From positions 42,980,627 to 43,044,626 of the forward strand of contig JAAONU010000013.1 of the NCBI GenBank assembly GCA_012932295.1: a DNA stretch of 64,000 bases. The letters run 5' to 3'. The stretch comes from Cyclina sinensis. Its lineage: Eukaryota > Mollusca > Bivalvia > Venerida > Veneridae. Below are positions 12,546 to 24,640 of this stretch, one piece after another. The notes under the pieces are model-generated. The model searched no databases. It was not told the origin of the DNA and saw nothing but the letters and a program-made list of their open reading frames with translations. How positions within the stretch are numbered: the first letter of the stretch is position 1; every line of letters starts with the position of its first letter. Made by a program: the position numbers and the translations under genes.

Positions 12546-13033
12546 AGTTTCCGCCAAAAGGGTTGTATTATGGTATGGCGTCTGCTGTCCCTCTCTAGGA
12601 TTGTCCGTCTGCTAGAAAAATAATATACAGGAACGCCTACAGTTTTCATCCGATTGAAATGAAACTTGGTACATAATATTAACACTAAGAGTAAGTGTGA
12701 ATGACATATATATCCGTAAAATATCCATAAATTATTTTAAGGAGCATTTCCATAATCTATTATCTACATGATAGCAACTGTGTGTTACACATTTCTCGCG
12801 AGGGTCGACCCATATGTTATGAAGCATTCTGCCCTAGGATTAAGATTCACATATAAAGAACATCGTGGAAATGTATGCAGTGAATTAGTACTGCAATCTT
12901 CATCTAATTAAAATGACATTTGATCTTCACGTCGAAGGGGTGTCAGCCAATGCATTTCGGAGCTATCTTCTCAATTTGTGTCAAGCACACCCTTCGGGTT
13001 GTATTTTTTTCTCTCTGGCGGCACTCTTGTTTA
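12546..13033 (+). repeat. Dispersed repeat, 'CCGTCTGCTAG ... ACCCTTCGGGTTGTA ... CTCTTGTTT' type
   Basis: It starts with TTTCCGCCAAAAGGGTTGTA and a truncated 'GTCCGTCTG' leader. 'GAACGCCTACAGTTTTCATC' and 'GAAATGAAACTTGGTAC' follow. It ends with CACCCTTCGGGTTGTATT and GGCGGCACTCTTGTTT. The ending is the same type as at 46045-46091 (ACACCCTTCGGGCATA ... TCTCTTGTTT), so these repeats share a terminal module. No protein is encoded. Confidence 0.6.
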
Positions 13034-13521
13034 AAAAGATGTACAGAAAATATTTTGGGTATTTCTCTTTCGTGATGATAACAGAATGTAGAAAAATACT
13101 TAATTCTTGCCTTCTTATTGATGGTAGCAATTTATTAACATGTTTTGGACAGGTATTTTAAATGATTGAGGTCTGTGAGATAAATACTGATTTTGTAAGA
13201 ATGACTGTATTTTTGTTTCATAAACATAGTGCAGATCAAAGTTCGTTTAGAACATGTATTATATTCTGATTTGTGTTGCCTCTCACACGTAAGACTTTAA
13301 CCCCTTCAGTGTAATTTACGAAAACTATTTGCATGAATAAACGTTTGCAGAAAAGTAACGCGAGATGGTGTTGACATTGCTTTACACTACAACCAGGAAA
13401 GATATAATCTCATAATTATAGGCACGTGCTCACAGTTTTCGTCCCCTGATATGCACTGGCAGACAGAGACGCACACACATACAAAGCGGGAACAAAGAAT
13501 TTTTTCAGCTTGTTGTTTGAT
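13034..13521. other. Non-coding stretch, nothing recognised
   Basis: No gene or repeat structure seen between two dispersed repeats. Confidence 0.4.
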
Positions 13522-14432
13522 TATGCCTCTCTTCGACGAAGCGGGGGTAAATTTCTTTGCACATGTCGGTCCGTCCCTTGACAAGTCCTTGTCCGATCAA
13601 TAACTCATGTTCCACATAGCCAATAGCCTTCAACTTTCATAGTGTGGTTGGTCTTATTGAAAAAAAGACCTCTATTGTTTTGGGGTCATTAGGTGAAAGG
13701 TCAAGGTCACTGTTACCTTGATTTGGAAAGCCACTTAATAGCTCGAGAACAATTTGTCTCACAGCCTTCAATCTTCAGAGGGAGGTTGCTTTAACTAAGT
13801 AGAAGACCCGTATTGCTTTTGGGGTTTGTAGGTGATGGGTCAAGGTCACTCTCAGTTGAATTTGAAAACCATGTCCGCTCAATAACTCGAATACAATTTG
13901 ACCTACAGCCTTTTAGCTTCATAGGATGGTTTCTTTAATTAAGCAGAAGGTTCCTGTTGCTTAAGGAGTAAGTAGGTCAAAGGACAAGGTCACGATCATT
14001 TTCAGTCAATAACTAGAGAACGTCTTGACCTACAGACCTCAGATTCGGTGGGGAGGTATGTAATTACCGGTAAATGACTTGTATTGATTTTGAAGTCAAT
14101 AGGTCAGGGTTACTGACCTTGACCAAGGAAAGCTTTCCGACCAATAACTAGAGAACATTTTGGCTTACAGTCCTCAGATTTAATGGGGAGGGAGGTCATG
14201 ACCAGTTGAATACCTCTGTTGATTTTATGGTCAAAGGTCTAGGTCACAGTGACTTTCACTACATGTCTACAGTCTTCAGATTTGGTAGTCTGGTTGATCA
14301 TGACCTGTTGGTAACCAGTATTGATTTTCAGGTCAGTACGTCAAAAGTCAACGTCACACTTAGAAGATCATGTAACATGACTAATTGGTTGCCATTAGGG
14401 GGCATAAATGTTCCACAGACATCTCATGTTTT
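13522..14432 (+). repeat. Dispersed repeat with diverged ~145-bp tandem units
   Basis: It starts TGATTATGCCTCTCTTCGACG with a CGGTCCGTCC leader and ends GGGGGCATAAATGTTCCACA followed by TCTCATGTTTTG. About six diverged units carry 'CAATAACTCGAGAACA', 'CCTACAGCCTTCA' and 'GGTCAAAGGTCAAGGTCAC'. The last signature recurs in most of the array repeats in this window. Copies differ considerably, so this array is old. Confidence 0.7.
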
Positions 14433-15114
14433 GAAAGGCTTACGGAATGATTGAAGTTTCATTTTTCTGTAATATAATGATGTTTGTCTTCATATATGGC
14501 AGAAACATAATATTAAGTTGTATGTAGTCAACAAGAAAATATGAGATTTGTAGTTTTGTATGTACTTTATGAGATTTATTTGTATTCTTTCAGTTTTGTG
14601 TGTCATCTTTTATTCGTGAACATTTCTCAAGTGATAAAAATGAAGCAAAAATAGGTATTCAAATCTTCATGGTAGAGCAGAATGAATTTCTACTCTATCT
14701 ACTTTGCAAAACTTGCATTTAATAATATATATGCATCATAAAACTACAACTTGTTATCTGTAACAGTGTTTTTTTCCACGTCTTGTCCCGAACTGACCAA
14801 ATATGTGCCTACTTAATTCAGATCATATCAAACTTATTAAACGCAATCAGACAGTTCACATAAGCACTATTTCTACAATTTCGTCATATTTTTATCTGTA
14901 TCTCGACATTTTTCATGTGTGTCTCCTCCGATTAAGATACAGAGAAGAAACGAAATGATACATGGACGGACAAATGGACTAGTGCAGTTGCGGTGCGATA
15001 AATATCTCCGTCCTTCCTAGTGACATACAAACAAGAAAGAAATATGTCAGTAGACAACAGTTCGTACAGGCTAGCAACCAATTTGGCCAAGCCTGAGACG
15101 TAACAATGTGATAA
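14433..15114. other. Non-coding stretch, nothing recognised
   Basis: AT-rich, stop-rich in all frames, with no defined repeat. Confidence 0.4.
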
Positions 15115-15180
15115 GTCAGGAGAAATTGATCCAATCTATTACCCTAATCTTGTTTCGCGTGCAGTCTGTAGACAGTTTCT
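15115..15180. repeat. Block C, copy 1
   Basis: About 65 bases shared with 26167-26230. It begins GTCAGGAGAAATTGAT, then a T/A-rich segment with CCCTAATCTTG (CCTTATTCTAC in copy 2), and ends in CTGTAGACA (TTTGTAGACA in copy 2). No shared reading frame was seen. Confidence 0.45.
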
Positions 15181-15511
15181 GGAAAATAGCTTTAGTATAA
15201 AAGATTAATTCCGTCCGTCTCTGGTTTCATTATTATCGCACTAACATTAAATGTATACCTGGATTGGTTCTTCCGGCCTAGATCTGCTTAAAATTTCCCT
15301 TGAGGAAAAGGAAACAACATACTTTTAATCTTATCTTTCTGTTTTTAATCGCACAGGTAAAAGAAAGAGAAAAAATTCTTTTAATCATTTATAGACGCAG
15401 GATGGTAATATTGCTTACCAGAACAAATTTTCTTTAGTTCAAACTACGGTTGATTTAAAGGCGGTGAATATTTTGAAATAAGCATTTTCGTAGGGAAATA
15501 TGCTAGTAACA

Positions 15512-15720
15512 TAGAATTCTTAACTTTTCTTAGACTTTCTTTATTCTCTTAATATGCATGCGAGGCGTATATTGATTGATTTGCAAAAGAGTCGCAGATT
15601 TAGCATTCCAATCAATACAATTCCTATTCACTTGCGAAATCTTAAAACGACAGTGCAATGGACTTGCTATAAAGGTGGTGTTAAAATCGCATGCTGTCAT
15701 GGCAACCAATGATTATAAAT
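15512..15720. repeat. Block A, copy 3 (most diverged)
   Basis: It retains GCATGCGAGGCGT, ATTGATTGATTT, GATTTAGCATTCCAATCAAT and a closing ATGGCAACCAATGATT. The opposed ATTGATT/AATCAAT and the final CCAAT are the parts it shares with the other two A copies. Similarity is weaker than between copies 1 and 2. Confidence 0.35.
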
Positions 15721-15760
15721 TAAAGTAATATTATGGAACAGTCGTGAAAGAATATGAAAA

Positions 15761-15762
<2 letters not shown>

Positions 15763-15810
<48 letters not shown>
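15763..15810. repeat. Poly(T) tract of 48 bases
   Basis: An uninterrupted T run, equal to poly(A) on the minus strand. It could be the A-tail of a minus-strand retrocopy, but the adjacent sequence to the right shows no recognisable retroelement or cDNA. A simple homopolymer is an equal alternative. Confidence 0.9.
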
Positions 15811-15814
<4 letters not shown>

Positions 15815-16189
15815 ACAAGGAAATGAAATCAGCTCGGATATTTTTTCTACATTAGAGAATACTGAAAGTAATCCTTTCGTGATCAACTTAAGTTTGAAAC
15901 AAAGTGCTCTTATCAATAGAGTTGTATAAATCTTCCTTGTTTGATTCGAAAACCTATGTAAAATAATCAAGTGTGCGTTTAGGCGAAGTCAGTATCCAAA
16001 AGTAATTGTCTTAAAGCGACTGACTCACAGATGAGGCGACGACGAAAAAAGAAAAGAAAATGTTCTTACATCTTGACATTTTTGCTGCAGTTGTGAAGAA
16101 CATATTCAAACTAAGTTACTGATTCATTTTTTGATACGGGGTAGATACTTTAGTTATAACATTAATTTTGACGCAACGTTACAATTAGG

Positions 16190-16265
16190 CGCTGTGGCTC
16201 AGTGGTCTAGATCGACTATCTATATTTTACTGACCGAAAGGTCATGGGTTCGAATCCTGGATGAA
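16190..16265 (+). repeat. tRNA-derived SINE-like head
   Basis: It contains an A-box-like TGGCTCAGTGGTCTAGA and a B-box GGGTTCGAATCC at tRNA spacing, with a GACC-GAAA-GGTC hairpin where a variable arm would lie. The acceptor stem does not pair properly and the anticodon arm is poor, so this is a tRNA-like pol III promoter of a SINE rather than a working tRNA gene. The nearby flanks are A/T-rich but no clear SINE tail was identified. Confidence 0.55.
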
Positions 16266-16270
16266 TCAAA

Positions 16271-17874
16271 ACTTTTTTTCAGTTTTCATGGTGTATAGAA
16301 GCATATTATTATGTTTTTTCCATAGTATATAAAATTCACTTAATGTTTAAGAAAAAAAATGTTCAGCAAAATTCTGTGAGTCAGTCGCTTTAACAATGAA
16401 TTATTTTTTCTAGTATTTTTAAGCTAAATTGGCCTAACAAGTGAAAGTAATTATAAATACAAGATAACGAGGTAATTATTAAACAAACTAATGGTTTATA
16501 CTACTATTTCCCGAGGATTATTGTTTTACATATTTACACTTTGCAACAATATCAAACACATATCTACTAAATGTTTTCCAAGAAAATGTTTCAACCGATT
16601 TTTTTCCGTGACGAAATAGACAAGTACTTTTGCAGGATGTGACAAATACTTGTATACATTTGGTAATGATTGCAGCGATAATGTTTTTTATCTTAATAAC
16701 TTTTACCATTGTACATAGCTTTTGCTTCTCTTTTTTAAGAATTACTTTCCTTAACGTGACTACAGTGTGTGATGTAAAGATGTTTTAATAAGATTTATCT
16801 GAAAGGTACAGTTGTCGTCCTCTGTGTTGCATACATTGCTTCCGATAATCCTATAGCAAGGCCAAAGCAATTAATTATAATGCCTTTAAGTTCTGGCACG
16901 CGACCAATTATTTTAGTTAATGGGTATTATTAAACATTAACCTATTTAATGATCAACATTATTTTTCAACTAAATACAAAGAATCTCTCTGAACCGCGTA
17001 AACATTGTACTGGTTAGACGGACCTGATTAAGTAAATTTAATTTAGTTAGTACACATTAACCAAAGTTAGACTTAGCAGAAATTTGAAAAAATACTGCAA
17101 TGTGATTGGACAAATAAAAAGTTGATCATTAATAAGTTTTAAATCAGTCAGAGTGAAATCAAATGAAAAGATATTTCAAATAGTCGTCTGTGTTATGAAA
17201 GTCAACAGTGGTTATTGTTTCTACCGAAGCCTTTAATCATGTGCTATGGAAATAAGTCATGAAAAAAAAAGAATAATTTTGTAAGGCAAATCAATTTAGA
17301 TTCCCTATCGTTTAAACACAAGAAAATCGGGTTATTGGTGTGTGAAAATATCACGTGATTGAAATAGATTTTTAACGAGTCTATACATATGAAAACTAAG
17401 GGAAAAAACTACGTAACTTCATCATTTATGGTTGTGGTTAGAAGATAATCAGTTATTATTTATGTCACCCATTAGGGTCTATTTTCGTTTTATAAAATCA
17501 TTCTGACTTCTTAAAAACAGATATATTTATGCTAAAGCTGCAGTATGCCAGTTTGTTGCCCCGTCAATAATGTTAGTCAAAATTATACAAGTTTGTTATA
17601 ATCCTCATCTGTTTTAAACGCTTAAAAGACCACTACACCTATATCAAAACGATATTTGCCCGTCATTGTCTGTATCGGTATCTTCAGGATTAGTAAAGAA
17701 GAATGATAATGTCCAAGCAAGGAAGCAATATTTCACGAGCAGACTTACGTTTCTTTGGTTTGCGTATTTGATTAATGTGCCCCTTTCCATTCACTTTATG
17801 TGAGGACATATCAAATATCTTCGTAAAGTAATTTAAACAACGAACAGTTTTCAATCATATTTTCTGCGAAGTAC
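16271..17874. other. Non-coding stretch, nothing recognised
   Basis: AT-rich, with no supported coding frame, RNA gene or repeat. Confidence 0.4.
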
Positions 17875-17883
17875 TCTGCTACC

Positions 17884-18371
17884 TAGTCTCACTATTTCGC
17901 CTCCGAAGGTCAACCCATTTTATAGGCTGATATTTTATGGTTGTTCACCTTCTACGTCTCACTTTGATCTGCATCTGGCTAAGCGGACTCGACAAATCGT
18001 AGGCGATTAGGCACTTTTTATGGCTCGTTTGTCCAACAGTTCACAGAGTTTAAGGCAAAAATGATTAAAATATGATAAAGTATGATAACTAAATTCATAC
18101 CTGATCCTGTAATCCAAGAAAACACACAACAATAAGTATAGAATTGAAACACTTATTTCGTACCTGATTAATCCACCATTTTATTCAAAATTTGGCAATC
18201 GGAATACTCGGTGTTCTAGGGTAATAGATAACCGGGACAGGGTAAAAACCGTGCCGAACCGAGTCCGCTTAACCAGATGCAGATCAAAGTGAGACGTAGA
18301 AGGTGAACAACATTAAAATAATTATCAGCCTATAAAATGGGTTCACCTTCGGAGGCGAAATAGTGAGACTA
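17884..18371. mobile_element. 488-bp MITE with ~110-bp terminal inverted repeats and 9-bp TSD (MULE-like)
   Basis: The left end TAGTCTCACTATTTCGCC is the exact reverse complement of the right end. The inverted match continues about 110 bases (17884-~17992 against ~18256-18371), with one small indel region and a few substitutions; both arms include GACGTAGAAGGTGAACAA or its complement. The element is flanked by a perfect 9-base duplication TCTGCTACC at 17875-17883 and 18372-18380. Long TIRs plus a 9-bp TSD are typical of the Mutator superfamily. There is no transposase, so it is non-autonomous. Confidence 0.85.
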
Positions 18372-18380
18372 TCTGCTACC

Positions 18381-20189
18381 CAGTTTAGATGTGAAGATAT
18401 CAGTCTGCAAGATGTGACATTTAGGTGGATAAACTGCTTTTTTTTTAAAGGACGGGATATTGTTCTTACTCTGTTCTGTTATCTCGGCTCTACAACACCC
18501 TTTAGAGTAATAATGTATAAATCATGCTCATTTTACGATTTATTCGAAGCAGCCTCGGTCATAAACACAGAAGATTTTGTAGAAGTGTAGCAATAACATT
18601 TCTTTAGTCTTTTTAAAAATCTTTTTAAGTTGAAATATTTCTATTATAGTATTTAGATATGTTAAACGATTTTTTAAGTGCTATGGAATGTATTCACAAA
18701 ACAGGCAGTTGAAACGTCTTTAAATTCATTTACCATAATGTATTGTTTCCAACTAGATATCTCGGTACAGTCGTAAACACATTTACGCGAACGTATTTTA
18801 TAATCTTTATTCGAAATGTTTACTTTTAAACGCAGGTAAACAATATTATTAGCTTCTTAGATTTGTCTTCCCTGAAAACACCCATATATTGTATTTTGGT
18901 GACTTTAAGACAGCTAAAAGTGCGCACCTGAAATAAGGTTATTTTTTAGAAGTCTTATATACTCAGATATATTTGTTGTAAACGATGTGATAAATTTCAT
19001 GTCTTAATATTTATATATAATATACTTATCAAATAAGCAATGGCAAATTGACCAATATCACCAAATGTTTTAAAACAAGTGTAAATCAGTATAAGGAAAT
19101 AATGTTACATTATCACCCAGTAACAACTGTTCGTCGCAGACGTAGGAGACCCTATGAAACAAGAAGAACACTTATTTATATACAGATCTGACAAGATCAT
19201 AGCATAGCATAAATAATATCACAATATAAGATAACCAGGGACAATAAGATTCTATACTAACTTTAGAAAATTGACAAAAGAAAGTGTCAAACCGCTAAAT
19301 TATCCGAACTAAAGATATGTCTTAATATGATTCGCACTATGTCATAAGTACTATATGTAAACAAATACATTAAGTGCATGTATATGAAGCGTGTATGAAG
19401 TATTTATAAAGTAGGTATGTGCTAGAGACGTTATGAAAACATATTTTTGGCTCAACAACAAAAAAGATATAAAGTCTTTTATGTATTTTCTTTTTTTTAA
19501 ATATTCATCTGTTTAAGTTCAAAAGATATACGGACAAGTTTTGAATATCGTTTTTTATTTTCGCTGTTTAAAAGCTGTAAGGATTTAGAACAACTAGGAT
19601 GGTGCCAAAAGTAACTGTTTTATATATTTCTTTCTAATTATTTCATAGCTTTACATTCCATAAAAAAGTAACGTTCATCTTTCCAATGTTTATCAAAATG
19701 TGCATTTACTTTTGGCATATGGCACAGCTTTGGTTTTCTTTACTGCTAATCTGTGAGAGAACAAACGTAACCTAAATATTTGTACTTTAAACTTTCTACT
19801 GCAGCTGTTAATCATGTTTAAATAATTTGAAAACTTTAAATAAAAAATCGTCCTATAGTATCTTGATCGACTAGAATTATAAATATCAGATGCCAATTTT
19901 TGTACAAACGTATCATTTAAACGTTGCTTCACTAACGACAAAAATGTTTCTAAATCCCCAACGTTTTGTTCTGTCCTCTAAAAACATAACGAAGATATTA
20001 AATTTTGTACTTTTGAGACCAAATTAATTTTCAGTGGATTTGTATCAATGTAATTCTTCAATGCCACATATACTTCTTCTTGACCAGCAGACTTTCAACA
20101 AATATTTTATGATATTAAAATACCTTTGATTTGCTCTTGAGTAGATCGCTTTACTCCAAGAAGAGTTTTACAAAACGACAAATGAGGCT
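18381..20189. other. Non-coding stretch, nothing recognised
   Basis: AT-rich, with no gene signal or definable repeat. Open frames at 18363-18590 and 19693-19941 (minus) look random. Confidence 0.4.
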
Positions 20190-20197
20190 TTTCAACC

Positions 20198-21230
20198 CAC
20201 AGACACTTGGGGTAAAGAAATAGTACTTGTTTCACAAATGCGAAGACATAAGGTACTCATATACCAAATTTGGTGCCTGTCTGAGAACGTTTCAAAAATT
20301 GCTAAAATTCACAAATTTGCATTATAAATATAAAGATATAAATGTTTGTCTTTCGAAAATTGTCAACACGCGTCGATTTACACCGCGTATTTTACTCGTT
20401 CAGCATTATTCAAACTCACGACTGGTGTCCTTCGACGCAGAAATGATTTATCTTCAGGATTGTGTACACGAAAAGACCTGCTGTGAGAAATAGCCAAAAG
20501 AAAACATCTAATTTCTTTCGAATTTCAACGTTTTCTCATCAATTTACACAATCTTTCGACAGGTACTCTGCTGGTTCCTAACTTCCCTAATTCTTTAATA
20601 CACGGCGCGGTACACGTAGGAACTAGAAGAACCAATGCGGTAATCACTATGTAAATCGATTTTTTTCTTCCTTGCACTGACATTTCCAAATTAAAACAAA
20701 AAAATGTTCACCAATAAACACTGACTTTGATTTTTAAAAAAGCAATACTCTCTTTTTATTTTATGATAGTTTTTATGATGTTTAAAGTGATTTTTAAGTC
20801 TGCACACTTGACAGTTTCCTCACAGAATATGTTCTCTTTGATTATAATTCTCTTCAAGCAGACTAATTCTCGAAAGATTGTGTAAATGAAGGACTTTTTG
20901 TGAAATTTTGGTGTTTCGCTACGAATTGTGTTGGCAAACAAGGATAACAGGTATTTTGAGTTACATGAACGTGAAGATAAATCATTTCTGCGTCGCATGA
21001 CATCATTGCTGCATGTGATATACTTTGAACGAGAAAAATACGCGATGTAAATCAACGTGTGTTGAATGTTTACATGTGACAAACAATTATATCTTTATAT
21101 TTATAATGCAAATTCGTGAATTTTAGCAATTTTTGAAACGTTCTCAGACAGGCACCAAATTTGGTATATGAGTACCTTATGTCTTCGCATTTGTGAAACA
21201 AGTACTATTTCTTTACCCCAAGTGTCTGTG
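20198..21230. mobile_element. 1.03-kb non-autonomous DNA transposon with long inverted repeats and 8-bp TSD
   Basis: The ends are exact reverse complements (CACAGACACTTGGGGTAAAG). About 150 bases at each end are nearly identical in inverted orientation (20198-~20345 and ~21085-21230). Weaker inverted similarity then extends to roughly 400 bases per side, for example GACGCAGAAATGATTTATCT and ATTTACACAATCTTTCGA in both arms. A perfect 8-base duplication TTTCAACC flanks it at 20190-20197 and 21231-21238. An 8-bp TSD fits hAT, P or Merlin-type transposases; the terminus is not a textbook hAT end, so I leave the superfamily open. The open frames inside are arm by-products. Confidence 0.8.
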
Positions 21231-21357
21231 TTTCAACCTGCATCGTACATAAAACCCATACTTCACACAATAATAATAGGACTGACTAACATATATATGC
21301 TGTGATACTTCTGAAACACTCCATACGTAATCGATCAGCTGTGTCTAATTAAAGACA

Positions 21358-21935
21358 TATTGTTTTTCCCCCGGTTGTCCGTCTGTCCGTCCGACCGTCT
21401 GTCTGTCCGTCACAAAATCGTGTCCGCTCTGTATCTTCCAAAGCCCTTGAAGGATTTTTATGAAACTTGGGTCAGATGTTCATCTCATCAAGGCGACGTG
21501 CAGAACCCACTTTGTGGGTGTGGTGTCTAAAGGTCAAGGTCACACTTGGAGGTTAAATGTCAAATGCCACAAAATCGTGTCCGCTCTGTATCTTCCAAAG
21601 CCCTTGAAGGATTTCTATGAAAGTTGGGTCAGATGTTCACCTTATCAAGGCGACGTGCAAAACCCACTTTGCGGGTGTGGTGTCTCAAGGTCAAGGTCAC
21701 ACTTGGAGGTTACATGTCAAATGCCACAAAATCTTGTCCACTCTGTATCTTCAAAAGCCCTTGAAGGATTTTTATGAAAGTTGGGTCAGATGTTCACCTC
21801 ATCAAGGGGACATGCAGAAACCACTTTGCGGGTGTGGTGTCCCAAGATCAAGGTCACACTTGGAGGTTAAATGTCAAATTTTACAATCGTCTGACTCAAT
21901 ACTGCCTGCAGCAACTGGCTGGGGGGAGACATATG
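21358..21935 (+). repeat. Dispersed repeat with three 157-bp tandem units
   Basis: A 'GTCCGTCTGTCCGTCCGACC' leader is followed by units starting at 21411, 21568 and 21725 (period exactly 157). Each has 'TGTCCGCTCTGTATCTTC', 'CCCTTGAAGGATTT', 'GGGTCAGATGTTCA' and 'AAGGTCAAGGTCACACTTGG'. The array ends with a CTGCAGCAACTGGCTGGGG segment. The same module appears on the other strand at 57616-58221 and, diverged, at 39446-40050. The three open frames across the array are shifted copies of each other and not genes. Confidence 0.85.
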
Positions 21936-22609
21936 TTTTTGTTCAATCAAAAACCCATTTCTAGTTACGGGTTTGTTCTTAGTAAAGAAAGATTTGCAAG
22001 TTTTAAGTTTTTGTTTGAAATAAAACGGACGAACTGTAAAGTTGAATTCTACTTGACAATAAAATTCATTACTTAACGAATACAGTGTCTTTCAAAACAT
22101 TTATCAACTTGTTCAACACAACAACCGATTGTAAGGTGGTAAATCTAGTACTTAAAAGCTGGGAAGGAGCTCTTTTATTTGTTTTCGAGTTACTCCTTAA
22201 AGAATGTTGTAAACTGACAAAAATTCTATAGGCTTATTGACAAGTTTTGACAATAGCCTAAATGATGTAATAGTGTGATAGTTCAGGGCAAACTGACCCG
22301 CCCCATCACTCCAAACGTATTGTGTGCATCAGGGAGCAAATAATAGAAAATAGCTTTAGCAAAAAGAAACAGTCCCATCACTTCTTGATTTCGGAAATCA
22401 ATCAAGGGTCTGAATATACTGATTTCAAAAGACTATAATCAGTCTAAGCTTCTTTCATATTAGAAATGTAATGACTGTTCCTGTCAGTACTGATAGCAGA
22501 TAGATATTAAGATTTCATTCAGTGACATCTTGCTGGAGAATAATACAGTACCGAGTTCGAAGGAAGACTGAAAATATAGGGTCCTTTTACCAACAATTTT
22601 ACAAACAAA
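21936..22609. other. Non-coding stretch, nothing recognised
   Basis: No supported feature between two dispersed repeats. Confidence 0.4.
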
Positions 22610-23192
22610 GTGCGTGGGGGCTTTATTGGATTCACCCTGATGTCCCTCTGTCCGTCCCCTTTCTTTTCCGGACCATTACTTCTCCATACATGGAAAAATT
22701 AAAAAAGAACAACTCTTGGCATATTGTTTCACCTTGATAAGACGGTGTGTTGTGTGTAAGACCTACGGTCATAGTTCAAATGTCAAAGGTCGCAGTCAGT
22801 GGTCAAATGAAAAAAGTGTTGATGATAGACCTTGTCTGAGCCATAACATCTCCATACATGGAAGGATTTTGAAATACCTTGGTATATTTGTTCATCTAGA
22901 TAAGACGGTGTATTTGGTTGACAAGGTCACAGTGACTTGTCAAAGGTCAAAATTCTCAATGAATGGAAGGATTTAAATTTCTCGCCAAATATAGTCACCT
23001 TCCTTGCTATTTGTCGTCTTTGTATTTTATGGCTTCCGGATGTCATAACATCAATTAAAATTATACATTCAGAATGTTCGTTCACTGCACTGCCACGCAA
23101 AAATTTTTCAACGTGCCCTTTTACTTACATAGCCTTCAGTCTTGTGACCAAGCGGAATGGTGGGGTCCACCACCACTGTGTCAAGCTCTTGT
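22610..23192 (+). repeat. Dispersed repeat with GTCCGTCCCC leader and CTCTTGTTTC end
   Basis: It shows 'CCCTCTGTCCGTCCCCTTTC' near the start. Two diverged internal units carry 'CTCCATACATGGAA' and 'GATAAGACGGTGT', with AAGGTCACAGTGAC and GTCAAAGGTCA motifs. It ends GGTGGGGTCCACCACCACTG with TCAAGCTCTTGTTTC. GGTGGTGG/CCACCACC makes a short hairpin near the end. It is related in style to the other array repeats here. Start coordinate approximate. Confidence 0.6.
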
Positions 23193-23990
23193 TTCACTTG
23201 AGAACTATTTAGGAATGATGTAAATCTAAGGACAAAATATTTCCTACTTCTTTCTCAATTTTTGATATCACAAGAACGATTTTAGATGTAAGAAAAAAGT
23301 GTGAGTTTTATTGTTAAAAACAGTAACATACAATTATATTTAGGGGACATAAGTCGAATAAGAAATCTGACCCTGATGAGAGGTTACCAATGGGTTATAT
23401 ATTTGTTGCTATAGTTCTTATAAGAACGAGTCATTTTCAGCCTGTATACAATTTATCTCTCTCATGCAATAGCTGCATTATGAAAACGATCGAATTTATT
23501 CCCTTTTCAACAATATAAAGTATCTTTACAAAGAGATGAAAGACATTTTCTCCTAACATATAACAAAAACATTTTCTCTGAAACACTATAACTGCGCCTA
23601 GATAAAATCTATCAAAACCTGTCTGACGCAAGCTTAAGAGGCATAAAGTATATTTGTTTTGCGAAAATCCGGAGCGGAGTAGTTGTTCCGACATAGCGCC
23701 ATTATATCAGTTTTACATCTTCTTATGGGACAGAACACGTATAAATCAAATATTCTTTAGGATTAGAGCTCACCGCCTTTCAATTTGTCTCGAATGGTTT
23801 TTTTTTCTGAAGTGTTTTTAATAATGAAATAAAAGGTTGGTGTCTGCCACTGTGGCAGTTCATTAGTTGGACATGGGGAACTAAGTTTGATCACATTAAC
23901 TTTTAATATAATATCAAGGAGTACAACTTTTGTCAGCTTATTTGACCTCAGATGCCACTTTGACCACAGATGACACTTATCACTAACAAG
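23193..23990. other. Non-coding stretch, nothing recognised
   Basis: AT-rich, stop-rich, with no defined repeat. Confidence 0.4.
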
Positions 23991-23999
23991 AAAGCAGAT

Positions 24000-24640
24000 T
24001 AATGACATCTATATTCCCCGCCGCCGATTCATCCATATGATGAGAGCTGGTTGCAAAGCTGTTGTAAAAATATATAAGTAATATAGGATCCCGCCCCGAT
24101 TGTTTTTTTAATATCTCTGAAACCGGAAGAGATATTTTATTGAAACTTAAAATACATATGGACGACCACAATATAATTCCATATGCCAAGTTTGATAACT
24201 TACAGTTGTATTTAAATTTAAATATGCCAAGTAAAATAATTAACTTGAAAGTTTAAACGCTTATGAAAGATCACAATGCAACTTCATGTGCCCCCTTTCA
24301 CTTAGAGTATGTCCCATATTTACTTTTTTCTTGAATATCCCTAAAACCAGTACTTATATAAAGTTAAAATTTAAAAATATATATGAAACATTATTGTGCA
24401 AGTTCATGAGCCAAGTGTGATAGCTCAGTGTTGTATCTTGACTTATTTATGCCCCTTTTCACATAGAAATTATCCCAAAATTTACATTTTTCCAGAATAT
24501 CTTTGAAACCAGTATAGTTATTTAAACATATATAAAGAAAGAGAGGTAATCTCCAAGTGCAAAGTTTCATAACTCTGACTTGTACTTTGATGTAATCATG
24601 GTCCCTTTTCACATACCGTCCGTCCGTGCTTATAAAGCAT
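24000..24640. repeat. Old, diverged tandem repeat (~185-bp units)
   Basis: Recurring landmarks are 'AATATC(T/C)(C/T)T(G/A)AAACC(G/A)', 'TTAAAAT..ATATATG' and 'CC(C)CTTTTCACAT', at intervals of about 180-190 bases, ending with TACCGTCCGTCCGTGC. It appears to be a degenerate minus-strand member of the same array-repeat class. Boundaries are approximate. Confidence 0.4.

Noticed and set aside
15763..15810. Poly(A) tail of a processed pseudogene on the minus strand
   Set aside because: No cDNA-like or retroelement sequence or target duplication was found beside it.
16190..16265. Functional tRNA with a long variable arm
   Set aside because: A and B boxes are present but the acceptor and anticodon stems do not pair; better as a SINE head.
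20227..21082. Two opposed open frames of 88 and 108 codons
   Set aside because: They are the two arms of one inverted-repeat transposon read from opposite strands, and share similarity only for that reason.
21460..22076. Three overlapping frames with repeated GSDVHLIK peptides
   Set aside because: They are the 157-bp tandem repeat read in successive frames, not a protein family.
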